Below, piece after piece: positions 23,501-35,600 of a DNA stretch of 64,000 bases. The translations under genes were made by a program, and so were the position numbers. Position 1 is the first letter of the stretch. Each line of letters starts with the position of its first letter. The notes below the pieces were generated by a model. That model was not told the DNA's origin. It saw only the letters and a list, made by a program, of their open reading frames with translations, and made no database searches. The DNA lies in the NCBI GenBank assembly GCA_039619475.1, contig CM077115.1, positions 40,796,944 through 40,860,943 of the forward strand, written 5' to 3'. Source of the stretch: Icerya purchasi. Taxonomy: Eukaryota > Arthropoda > Insecta > Hemiptera > Monophlebidae.

Positions 23501-26035
23501 TTCTAACAGCGAACAATAGAAGGACGATTGCTCGGCAGAGAAGGTCATACGTTCAAATAACGGAAAGCATATGGAAGGGGTTTTAAAGGACAAAATGGAA
23601 TAGATGCAGATGAAAACCGAGAAAATGATGCAGGAAAGAAACTATGGTTAAAGCAAAAGCGACAAATAGCAGAGATTGTAGAGCGTTTAAAAGAGGGGAA
23701 GTCAAGGAACCGTGGGCGAGGAGGAAGAGATGGCTGAATAGAGATAAAATAAGGCAGGATTAGAAAATGAAGAAGAATAGGAGTTAAGCCATAATTTGGA
23801 ATGAGTGACTGAAGAAAGAAGAGCAATATTATGGGCTGTAGATATGCCCTTGGAAATAGAAGAACAGGTTAAGGAATCCACTATCTCATTGCCTTAATTT
23901 TTTTGCTGGAAATATACATATATATATACACTTTTCACTTTATTTATGACTTTAGTATCAATATGTATTAATGATACAGTTCCCATTATGTAAAATATAT
24001 GAAGGTGGTACATGTTTCTTTTCGGCATTACTTACTTTATGATAAAAATTGTTAGGACTAGAAATGCGGAAAAGTTTTAAACTAATTTTAAAATGTATAT
24101 AATTTAAATATTAATGTAACAATGAAAAAAATAATAAAATAAAAAGTTTACAAATACACATAAAAATTTTAGGAAAAAAACTTCGTTATTAACACATATT
24201 AATGCAGTTTTGTTTATATGCAAATTGTAATTAAAAATAGGAAAATAAAACCCATTTGCATTTCAATTGAATGAATAAGTAATATGAGATCAACGAAATG
24301 CTAAAAAGCAAATTAAAAAATGAAAGTAGTGATCAAAGAAAATGTATCCAAAAGGGTGATAAATACGTGGGCGAATACACGTATAAAATAATTATTTTAG
24401 ATTATTTTTTATACAGCACAATAGGCAACTTTTTTTTATGGTTTTTAATTTTTTTTTATTAAGACAGATAATGACCATATGCCAAAAATGGCGAATAGCG
24501 CTTTCTATAAAAACGTTAGTTTACGCAAAAATAGAGAACAACACTTTATCATTTTCTTCACGAGAGCAAGTATCTTTGTTTTTTAAACATTTAAAAACAT
24601 TTTTCTACTCTTAAAAAGATATACAAAGAAGGAACGCCAAGAATTTTATATACAAAAAGTGCATCGTTATTTTTTAAATTAATATCAAAGGGAGCAATTT
24701 CTGTAAATGAAACACCTTGTTCCAAAAGATAAAACAGGTTGAAACCATGAAAGATGTAGTTCATACAAATCAAATAGATTAAAAACCTATTTTTTTTATA
24801 AAAATAATTTAACTCTCTTAATCTGAAATTCAAATAAAAAATATATGGTAATTTATGGTTCAAATGTAATGTTAAATATTAATATCTAATGTTTACAGTG
24901 TGGAGATACTGTTACTCTATTCAAATATTAAATTACCTTATTTATTTTATTTGTAAAAATTAAAAGGAAAACATAAAAACGCAATATTATTTAAACATTG
25001 TATTATATATGAACATTTAGATTAAAATGATTTAATTAATATTTGTTTGCAAATTTTAATACATACTCTGTCAATAAATAAACCACTGTTCTAAATAAAC
25101 AGTCAGGCGGTCGCAATAATTCGGGTATCGCTATATTTTGTCCAGCAGCTGACCGAATGAATTCTTTAACCATGTTAGAATCATCATCAGGTTTAACATT
25201 TTTTTCTAATATATGAACTGTCTTGTTTTTTCTTCTCCTGAATATAACAAAATATAAACATTTTGATATCACACTGTGCCGTTAGACAAAAAACGTACCA
25301 TTAAATGTCTCTTCTCTCATGCAAGCAAAAATTAATATGTAGTTTTGGACCGATCATGTAGCATTTTAAAATTAACAAAAACGTAATTTCTTATCTCCAA
25401 TTCAAAGAGCATAGCCAATATTTAAATATGATATTCATAATTATATTACTGTTATGCATCTTTTAACCAATGCGAAAAATTCAGAATAATATATTTAAAA
25501 AATTAATGTTAACGCGTTTCGAAACAATAGCTTCATGATCACAGCATATAATTTTTTGACATAAACCAGCTCACTAAAGGCCACTTTACCATGCAAATAA
25601 TGCTACAGTTTCATGTGCACCTTACAGAAAGCAGCTAGAACAAAACATTACTTATCAAACTAATGAATGAAGAAAATTATCAATGCGACCAGGGTAAATT
25701 ATCTCGGATAACTAGCAAATGTATAAATAAAAATTATTTTAGGGTTTTAAAACAGTCAAGTTAAATCAGAATTTTATAAAGAAAGATTAAATTTTTTAAA
25801 TTTTATGCAGCTATAGCCGTTTAAGCTGACCAGAGGTACTATAATAATTCAGTAAAAAATCGTAAAAATATGCGCATAAAAACATCGTTCCCTCAATTCA
25901 ATACTTACAAATAGTAAATAATGTAAACATAATATATAAATATATATATATATATATATAGATATTGAAATCTTACCTTACACATTCTTCTAAAGGGCAC
26001 ATATCTAAACATGTTCCTTTCAATTTTATCTCCAT
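14563..26035 (-). CDS. SAC3D1: SAC3/GANP-domain protein, SAC3D1-like
   Basis: Seven exons joined in phase (minus strand, 5' to 3'): 26035-25977, 25237-25067, 22375-22217, 20662-20453, 18097-17957, 16813-16612, 14649-14563, giving 342 aa. Every junction is GT/AG and leaves the frame open. The signature is GTCLDMCP (residues 7-14), matching the SAC3 start G-T-C-x-D-M-C-P. It is followed by VKEFIRSAAGQ and ELLRPPDCLFRTVVYL in exon 2, and YDFISDRLRSVRQD (89-102) in exon 3. Exons 4-6 form the helical remainder of the domain (MYIVAQRIKYF, NYFQIFKNIRRLP). Relatives act in mRNA-export/TREX-2-type complexes, and SAC3D1 is linked to centrosome duplication. The chosen Met is the first after an in-frame stop. 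The last exon is the least certain: its acceptor (TTTAAAG) is weak and the tail is poorly conserved. Confidence 0.85.
14650..16611 (-). other. Intron 6 of the SAC3D1-like gene
   Basis: About 2 kb of A+T-rich sequence. No coding motif, RNA gene or clear transposon recognised. Confidence 0.5.
16814..17956 (-). other. Intron 5 of the SAC3D1-like gene
   Basis: A+T-rich with homopolymer runs (T tracts near 16951 and 17570). Nothing recognisable. Confidence 0.5.
18098..20452 (-). other. Intron 4 of the SAC3D1-like gene
   Basis: A+T-rich. Contains an A tract near 18285 and, at its exon-4 side, a CA/CG-rich microsatellite (20290-20410, listed separately). No gene. Confidence 0.5.
20290..20412. repeat. 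Impure CA/TA microsatellite
   Basis: Runs of CACA, CATA and CGCAC mixed together over about 120 bp. The apparent reading frames here (H, T, Y-rich) are artefacts of the repeat. Confidence 0.75.
20663..22216 (-). other. Intron 3 of the SAC3D1-like gene
   Basis: A+T-rich. Contains a T tract near 21468-21480 and a short complementary pair (GACCTAAAAGTTTCATTTAGGTCC) near 21429. No gene. Confidence 0.45.
22376..25066 (-). other. Intron 2 of the SAC3D1-like gene
   Basis: About 2.7 kb of mostly A+T-rich sequence. The only distinct segment is the purine-rich island at 23340-23890, listed separately. Confidence 0.5.
23340..23890 (+). other. Purine-rich island, possible transposon ORF debris
   Basis: This 550-bp block has a G+A-rich plus strand, unlike the surrounding intron. 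Plus-strand frames read as charged Glu/Lys/Arg-rich segments broken by stops, for example KKLWLKQKRQIAEIVERLKE and, in another frame, EERRAILWAVDMPLEIEEQV. The composition is like the coiled-coil ORF1 of insect non-LTR elements, but no diagnostic motif is visible. I cannot identify it. Confidence 0.3.
25238..25976 (-). other. Intron 1 of the SAC3D1-like gene
   Basis: A+T-rich, with a (TA)n run of about 24 bases at 25938-25961 close to the exon 1 donor. Nothing else seen. Confidence 0.5.
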
Positions 26036-28291
26036 TTCAAAGAGAAAAAATATAGACAAAACCCCCTTGAAAAAGAATAAACGTATTAAATTGTTATATT
26101 AAGATACACTATTTCAAATACACTGTAATCATAAAATAGACTATTTTTTATGCTAATAATTTTTACAGACAGTTATTTATATCTTTTAAACATTTCAACG
26201 AAATTAACCAATACCATATAAACCAGAATAGAATTCCCAATTTACAAATAAAAGTCTGGATTATTTATATTTGTTGAAATGTATAATTACCATGTTAGTT
26301 TTTTAGAGAAAACTGCCAAATCAATTTGAACAAATTTAGGTCATATAACTCTTATACTTCAAGAGACTTAAAACTAAATAATACATTTACATTTATTTCT
26401 CAAAATCTAAAGGGAGGAGATTAATATTTGTAATCGGCTACAATTACAAACATGAAAAGTCTATTAAGGATATTTGGAAAAAGTAATTAAAAATATGGTA
26501 AACGGCGATCATATTGCTGTGGCAGTTCATTTTGACATAATTTAAGTCCGTTAAATTTACTGCTGTTCACAGCCTGAATTCATTCGAATTCAAACTGTAG
26601 ATAAATGAACACATTAAAAGCAAAATAGCATTAACATTAGGGAACAACAAATAAAAAGAGAAATTTAAAAAATAACAATAAAATAACGAGGAACGAGTGA
26701 ATTTAAGAAATACATCATATAAAATAATGAAGTTAAAATTTTAAGATACTGCACTACCTTAGTACGCCGGATACATTTTTACGGTGGTTTTAAAAAACTT
26801 ATCAACACTCCCGAAAAGTGACACCTGTTATAAGAAATAAAATTCCGCAATGCAGGACCGAAAATGTTTTCTCTAAGCACTACATTTCGAAATTTAATTG
26901 TACGCTTCACACCACAAATGTTCAATATGGTTGGTGTGTATGTATATCGAATTATTTGTGATTCAGTGGATATAATTAGGATCAGCCAAAATGGGTTGAT
27001 AAGAAGACGATTCATTTGTGTGGATAATTAAATCGGAAGCAAAAATTCAGCGGATAATTGGAAGTAACGTTTGAGAAGGACGAGCGGGGATAAGCACTAA
27101 TTGGAAATTGCCGGACGAAATATTAATAGCACCAAATACCGCAAATTTACTTCTTTTCATGTGGAAGTAGATATAAATTTTTCTTTGATGATTTTCACCT
27201 CATCCAATTAAAATATTCGACTCTTACTTCCTAACGGCGCCGAATGTTTCTCATAATAATGTACTTTAACCTCACGACAAAAGGAAGTCCAATGTGTTGT
27301 TGTTTCACTTCATAATTATGAAAAATGTACACCAATTTATTAAATTAGTTAATTCACATATTAAATGAAAGTCAAGTGACTGCACTGTATGTTTTCAAAC
27401 TATGTTAATTATAATAAATAAATATTAATGAGTAAAAATCTACCTATATATCAAGCGCTAATAATGATAGTAACAATACTATACAAAGGTTGATTAAGTA
27501 AATACATGCTTTACAATCTGACGTCTTGAACCATTATTTGACGGTTATGAAATCTTTGAGCAACTTTAATATTAAATAATTTGACATTATTGATGAAAAA
27601 CTGAAATATGTAACCAACATTTATTAAGTTTCAGCCGATATACAAAACAAAAACATTATTTTGTTTTAAAAAGACAAATACGAGATAAATATGTCGATTA
27701 TCAAAATTCTAAGCGACCATTAATCGAAATCGAAATTGAGTCTCATTATTCAATATTTGAAATGTTACTAATTTTTGTACTCACTAAATTTTAAAATAAA
27801 ATATAAAAAATAATCCTGTAAAAATTGTAATTTTATTTATAATTTTATGTTCTGTTTTTTACAATTCTACTACATTTAATATAACTTTTAATCATGAAGT
27901 TATGCTGATAACATCTTTATATTCTTGTTATAAAATTTAATATAAATTAATATCAAAATATTTAAGTTTATATTTCTGACTGTGCATAAATTATTATCTA
28001 CTTTTATGGCCGAAATTTTGGTTAACTACTTTATTCAAAAAAGTGTCTATAAATACTAGTTATTGTAAAAACTTCAATTTACTCTCTAAATACATTTCTT
28101 CGTTCCTATTTTTATCCACATGTCTTTGAATTTGGGTAAAAATACACAGAGAATGAAAAGTATTGGCTATCATGCATCCTTATTCTATCATAGTGTTGAT
28201 TCTGAAATTTACATATTTTCATATAACATTTGAATTAGAGATAATTTTAATAGGCATAAGTATATTAGTATTTACATTACCAACATTTTTC

Positions 28292-28326
<35 letters not shown>

Positions 28327-28912
28327 AATGGTGATGCGTACATCATTTTTTACTCCCTCACATATTCAATAAGTTGTCTAAAGAAAAAGGCTTCATCAAG
28401 TATCGTACATTGATATCAAAAATTGAAGTAGATCTAATAGTTTTCATGTTCTATTTTGAATAATTGTACTAAAAACTTTACTAGCTGCACATGGTAATGT
28501 AACAGAATTATTATGGGTATTATATAGTATAAAAATTTTACTTAGGTCTTTGAAATTTTATGGTTTACTTTCTCAGATTTTGTAATTTAAGTTAAGCAGA
28601 CGTTAGGTCATTTAAAAAAATCCATCTGTTCTATAAAAATCAGCTACAATACAATTTGGCTTTGAAAATATTTTTTAGACTTTTAAATCTTTTGAACTTT
28701 ATTTATCATTAAAAGTGCATCAAGTTCTATGTCAGTTTCATTTATAAATATTAATTATAGTGTTTTTTTTTGTAATATAATATTTTCTTGTTCAAAAGCT
28801 GCTATTAACACAATTTACACTCGCCTTTTACTTCTCTTTTTCATACGATGTTGCCATTTGCATCTTACATAGCTATTTTACAATCATATTTAGGCTGAAC
28901 AGCACTTTTATA
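26036..28912. other. Intergenic DNA upstream of the SAC3D1-like gene
   Basis: Must contain the 5' leader and promoter of the SAC3D1-like gene. Short open frames near 26779-27015 and 28163-28372 have no recognisable motif, and the latter runs through a (TA)n tract at 28296-28322. No gene supported. Confidence 0.45.
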
Positions 28913-28920
28913 GTCTTGTA

Positions 28921-29338
28921 CAAGGCCGTGTCCACGGGGGGGGGTTAACCCCCCCCATGAGAACTGAAATAGTTATTATAAACACACAAAAATCTGAAAA
29001 AAATCACAAATTTAAAATAAATATTGATGATTTTTTAAGATGTTTTTACCTACTTTTAAAAGAAAAAAAAAAAAAAATGCTCCATATTTTTAGGTACTTC
29101 ATTAATATGTTATGCAAAATTTTTTATTACGAGTATAATTAATAACGTATGTAATTTTTATTAATGTTCATATACGGGGTAATTCATTTATGTGAATTAT
29201 TAATATATAAATCAAAATGATGGAAATTATTAATAGTACGAATATTAGTGAAAAATGTATTGTTATTTATAGAATAAATATACAAATAAAAATTTCACCC
29301 CCCCCCCCCCCAAAAAAAAAATTCTGGGCACGGGCCTG
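28921..29338. mobile_element. hAT-type MITE with 8-bp target duplication
   Basis: A 418-bp element whose ends are inverted: CAAGGCCGTGTCCA at the left and the inverse of CAGGCCCGTGCCCA at the right. Just inside the ends are a G8 run followed by a C8 run at the left (about 28937-28957) and a C14/A9 run at the right (about 29298-29320). It is flanked on both sides by GTCTTGTA (28913-28920 and 29339-29346), an exact 8-bp duplication. There is no coding capacity. Ends and duplication length place it in the hAT superfamily. The terminal sequence differs from the 9618-12523 hAT, so that element is not its parent. Confidence 0.88.
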
Positions 29339-29346
29339 GTCTTGTA

Positions 29347-32300
29347 GAATAGTACATATTGTTTTTATCAGATAGGATTCGCATTTCATTAAACTATTAA
29401 TTTTTTTGCTTTCTGATTTTATAGTAAACCTTTATCGTCTTACTCAACTGTAATCTGTTTGTACACATTTTTCGTGTCTTAATACAATTTTGCAGATTTC
29501 CTTAATTGTATTTTTCACATTTCTCCAAAGGGGACGTGTAACATTCATAGGGACCAATGTTGTCCAGATAGATTTATAAACCCAGGACTCCTTAGTGAGT
29601 AATTACGCAGAGAGTCCTCTTTTTGGTAATTCAGTAGAAAAAGAAACTTTAATTTTTTATTTATTGAAGGTAGTTTGAGTTTAGACTGTCTAAATTTACT
29701 TAGGAATGAAATAAACATGTACCTATTATGACACGTTACATTTACTTATAAAATTACATTTATTAATCTTTGCAGACACATACCATACCATAACTACAAG
29801 TCGATCTATATAGGAAATGCCAAAAGTCAAATTGACTGATGGAAAAATACTTAGCATTAGCATGTTTTATTTCATCCACAATCGTGGTTATGACTTTTTC
29901 TGCAAGAACTATAATAATTTCTTTGTCGGTATGTTATACTACATTTTTTTTTCTTAGCGTTTTATGCGTGTATCTGGAAAATAATTAAAATCAGTCATAA
30001 GTTTAAGGGCCATGATATAATTCCCACTGCTTCTAAACCCAAATCTCTCTTATGATTCTTTAAATCGTAATCAACGTGCAGACAATTATCTCGTGGCAGC
30101 CACAATATGTTTTAAAATCTCACTCTAATATTTAAATATTTAATTTCCATTTAAATATCTTATTTTAATTTTAGTACTAACATTCTTTCTTACTGACAGC
30201 TGAATATGTGCTGCTGACCTATTACCGTCTGAATTTTGATATTCTTTTTATTCTCTTATACATTTCGCCAAGCATTATACACTTTATTACTAGCTTACGC
30301 CTTAGGTTTTTTGAACATTTTAGAGGTGTGGGGGAGCAGAACATGATATCTCCGCTTTTTGAAAGTACTGGCCTAGGTCTAGGTTGCTTTTTACCATTAG
30401 GAATGTTCAGATAATTAGGGAATGAAACAAATACATAGTTGTATCTGTGTACCGGCGGTTTGAAAAAGATAAATCTATATCCGCTTTTTGTTTCACATTG
30501 TTTTATACGAAATGCTTGAGTATAGTATTGCTAGTACCCATGCGCATAATTTTCTCTAATAGAGATTATTGAATCTCAACACATGCGGTTACATGTGATT
30601 TAGAATATTCATCGCAATTTTTTTCAAAGACTGGCGTGATTTCCAGAAATTAAGTTTTAGGAATGAATTGATTTATCACAATAGAAAAACTAATGCACCG
30701 ATATTAGTTATATATCTAAGAGAGGCAAAGAACAAATTCGATTCAGGAACATTACTAAAAAACCTTCTTTTCCTTCTATAATTTCTTCTTATTCCTTTTT
30801 ATTTTTTATAATCCACTCAGTTTTCTATTAACATGAGACACTAGTAATTTTGAAACAACATAGATAATGAAAGTAAAGTTAGTTACACATAATTATTCAA
30901 CTTACAATTAAATAATAACTCACAAACAAATCTTTAACACTATAAGAATCAACTTTCATCTTGAATATTTGAAGAGAGAAATTTAATTCGTTAAAATTAA
31001 ACACACCTAAGATGGTTTCATATGAATTACAAGTCGTAAATCTTAAAAATTGCCAAAAATTGGGAATAATATCATTATATAGTCACTAACATCTTTTGAG
31101 GAGAAAGCATTAAAAGAATAAAAAATAAAGAAATTCAAAAGAGATCGGCATCAAAGAGGTAAAAAGATGTGACCAAGCAAACTAAGAAAGTTAAAAATTT
31201 ATTATAAAAGTAATCAAATAGCACCTTTACGGAATATGTATCTGCACACTGTCATCTTAATCAAATGATATTAGATTTCATGTATTCGATTTGGTTACTA
31301 AGTTTTCAACTTAAAAACTCAGTTTATACTTTATTCCTTTTTATTAATTTTAAAGTCTTACAAATTACATTTCGAGAATATTTACTTATTAATTTTTATT
31401 TTATAAGTTAGCCCTACTCAAAAATCATTTATTTCAGATAGTCTGTTCATAAATTTAAATAAAACATAAAACACTCTATCGACTAAAGATTGATAAAAAT
31501 TAACAAAAATCGTGACTGTACTGTTCGGTAATACATTTATATTTTATTATCATACCGTGTATTTGCATAATAAATGTAAACGAATTAATAAAAATACACT
31601 ATATTCACGGAATTTATTAAAAATAAATAAGCAAAACAGAAAACATCAATCTGTATTAGGTTATAAGTTCGTGGTAAAGAATTTTGATTTGATTATTAGT
31701 CTTACTATCATTTTATTAACCAGAATGTAATTTTTCTTTTTCATATTTCACTTTATGTAAAAAAATTTTAAACTTATGACCACCGTTTCCAAATTACATT
31801 TTACCGTTCTACTTAAAGAATAGTTAATTTAAATTATTTGAAAATTTTTTATAGTATTGGTCTCACATAGTAAATGCATCACACCGCTGTTGGGGAAAAT
31901 TCTAAATACACAATAATTTACAATCAAAAAAGGAGCAGGAAATGGCTTCTTGATTTGTTTTTGTTTGTGCAGAAGTGGGTGCGATTATATGTTAAGATAA
32001 TTCCATTTCAACATTTTTCTGTCTTAGAGAAGTATCAGAGAAAAAATCAATATTCGCCACCGGTCACTAGCCCGTGTGTTTAATGCGCTTTAAATTTTAA
32101 ATATTTTTATCTCAAAAAGTACCTGTCGCATTTGATATTGAAATTAACTTCCTTTTATGTTTGAGAAATGTTCTAACCGGATAATATAAAAAATTTATAA
32201 TTATTTCTTTTTAGCCGCCTTCCAAAATGAAAATCACAAAATTTATAATTTTATAAATTTGAGTTTTAATAAACTTGCGCAAGTCAATAAATGACTTCTT

Positions 32301-32430
32301 TTTTTTTTTTTTTTTTTTGATTTTAAAGCTCAAAAAAACAACAACAATTTGTTGCTTTTATTTTACCGTTAATATCACGCGTCCCCAAAAAGCATTTAGC
32401 GGTATAAAAAATGAACATTAAAAGTATTTG
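29347..32430. other. Intergenic DNA between the SAC3D1-like gene and DDX52
   Basis: A+T-rich. No gene, RNA or transposon that I can support. T tract of about 20 bases near 32300. Confidence 0.45.
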
Positions 32431-32436
32431 TTTATT
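32431..32436 (-). terminator. Putative poly(A) signal of DDX52
   Basis: AATAAA on the minus strand, about 185 nt past the DDX52 stop codon. Plausible but unproven. Confidence 0.4.
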
Positions 32437-32620
32437 TTATTTCGTTAGTATCTAAAAATAAAATGAGATTTTTTAAAAAACACGCAAAATTAAATCTTTG
32501 CGTCTCTCTTTTTTTTTTAAACTGAAACTTGTTGAACTTGTATCTGCGAAACTCTGGTTAATGTAAATGAGGCCACAGTAATTTTGTTTTTCATTTTCTT
32601 CAACAATTTTTCCCATACAA

Positions 32621-35600
32621 TTATTTACTCTCATTATCTTCTCCATCATTAGTAAGTTCAATTTTTGCCTTTTTCGGCGGTGGTAATCTGGAAAAATTAG
32701 ACACAAACAATACAAAATATTATTAATTACATACGTTACATAAATTAACTTTTATATTCTATAAAATTATTAAAACCGGATTCGTAAGTAATAAAATTAG
32801 TTCAATATATTCCGACAAACTACATAATTCGGTAAAGTTATGTACCAGAATTATACTCAATAAAAGTAACGGATGCTGATTTGACTACAACTCGAAGAAA
32901 TTTATAATTATTTAAAATGCAATAAAAATTTCGTGAAATAATTATTCATATACACAGACAGACATATAGACAGGTAGATAAATAAATTTGTATCGTATAC
33001 ACAAGCAACTTTGAACGCACTTGTACATCGATGGAAATTAATTTTTCAGTACCTATAAGGACTGAATCGACTTAGAACGGGAAATCTTTTTGAACGTAAA
33101 ATACAACATACATCTATTTACAAACAGTTTAGTTTGCTGTGTGGCAATTATGTGGGTTGATTTCAATTTGTCCAATTTGTAAAAATTAAGATGATCATGA
33201 ATTAAACTTTACATATATAGAATATGCTAATGGAAAATCATAAAACTGTACGATATTTTATGCTGTTTAAAAGCGTTCGACTATAGCACGCACACCTAGC
33301 AGATTAGATGCATCACAAACCTGTGCGATTTCTAATATTGCACATTACGTATGTAGGACAAGATCGTGACGCGAGTTGTCTTCTAAGCTATTCGAAGACA
33401 TTAAGATGGCACCTCGAATGGAGTAATGCAATCTCGAATGTTCACCGCAAGGGAATTTCACGAACACGGCAACATTGAACCGATTTTAGCAGGAAATTAA
33501 ATTTAAATATTATTAAAGGATGTGCATTGAAGAGATAATTTCCCCTGTTTCAATATTATTATAGTGTTGCGGTATAGTCGGAAACATGTTACTTCCATCT
33601 TACTTTTTTAAAAAATTAATTTTAATTCTCCTTCAAAAAATGTCATTTCACAATTCAATTACTTATTTCACATCTCATAATTCCGTAAAATTTTTTTTAT
33701 CCCCGCAGACTAATAAAAATAATAATTTATTTCAATATGCTAAAACGTTACCGTTTTATTTTTATCCCTATCAACACAACAAATGCTAGCAAACTATCCC
33801 CGTTAATTATACACTTTTAAATGTTGTTAATTAATTTTATCAATATTAGTAAATATATTAACGAACTTGCGAAAATGCAACTTGTATAAATGATATGCAG
33901 AAAAAAAAATCAAATAAGGAATTTGTAAAATAATCTGTTAGAAATCACGTTATACATGCGATATAACTGATTACGAATGTATTTTTGAATGAATGCCGAG
34001 CCACTACGAAGTAAAAAGATAAAAAGGTAACAACCATATTACAAGAGTATATTTAATCAATCATCATACATTTAATTTTGTTTGAAACCACGTCATAATT
34101 ATTAACTATTAACGTTTCGAAATGTAAAAAGCCGCGAAAATTCAATTTACCTTTGTATTTAATCAGCTTGCGGGAAAAAAATGCTTGATATAATAAAACA
34201 ATTAATATTTCCATATTTCAAAATAGCTTTACAAAATTTTAAACATAATTCACCACTGTGATTTTTAAGGCAGAAAATTTTCAATTACGACGTTTAAAAT
34301 TTCAATACTTTAACTAACACATATTGTTACCTGTATCGATGAGGTTTTTCGCAAACTACATTTCTCGTTGGAACTGAACTTTGTAACTGTTTACGTTTTC
34401 GTTTGCTGGGGCGTTTCAATTTCTGTAGGTGTTCCGGAATAGCGCATCCTGATTCTTTCATTACATTTATTATTCTGTTTTAAATAGAAAGAGAAGAAAA
34501 AAAAAATAATAAAACAATTTTGATACCAGTTTTGTAAATTAAACAAAAATAAACATGTTGTTCAATCCTAATACTTGCAGTTTGGCACCAATATAAGTTT
34601 TTTATCACCCGTATATCTTTGTCATCAATGCCTGTTCTTTTTAGGATATCCATTAGTTTATTATGCTTTACATTGTCGAACGCTTTTTGAAAGTCGACAA
34701 ATCATATAAAGACTGTACGCGCAAGATCTCTGCATTGCTGAATTAGCATCTTAACATTGAATAGGGCGTCTCTAGTACCTACATTTTTCCTGAATCCAAA
34801 TTGATGAGTATCAGCTAGTTACTCTTCTATTTCCTTGTATATTCTCGAGTATATAATTCGAAGGAAAACTTTTAGTAAGTGACTCATCAAACTGATACTT
34901 CGGCAATCCTCATAATCATCACAAAACAATTTGATCGCAAATTAGCGTATTTATTAAAATTATTAATAACAACCTTTTATGATTTTCAATAATTTTATAC
35001 TTTTACGAGTGTAACACAAAGTAAATATTTTAATATAAAAACTGCATATGTAACTTATTCACACGTTTGATGTTAATTATCGAACGAAATATAATGACGT
35101 AAACCAAAAATCATCAAAAATTCAGTATTTCATCAAAACTAATTAACGAAATTATCTTGTTTCCACTGCAGTAGTATATCTTTAGCAAATTATTAGACTC
35201 TGCTACTTTAATAACATCACTGTTACCAGTACGGTATACATTGGTCAAAGTGCAGAACTTCATCATACCTGGGGCAATAAATTTTTAGCATCTTTTAAAA
35301 TTATAACATTTGCTCTTCATCCTACACTACCCTGTCTGTATCTATACATATATAGAATAGTAATTTATTATTTTTACACCAATTGCGACGACCAATCTAA
35401 TAATTCGAGTATATTTCTTATTTGTATACTTTCAGTTTCTCGACTTTGTGAATTCTCAAATATTTTATATATTAATTTAATTCGTATTTTTGTTAGTAAA
35501 AGATTTAATATTTTCATCGGGCTTAATTATCTGTTATTCAAATTGTTTGGTTGAAATTCTATTAAACTCAAGATTACGGAAATGTATTTATGGTAAGACC

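Noticed and set aside
25036..25272. Minus-strand 78-codon frame as a separate small gene
   Set aside because: It is exon 2 of the SAC3D1-like gene with intron sequence at both ends.
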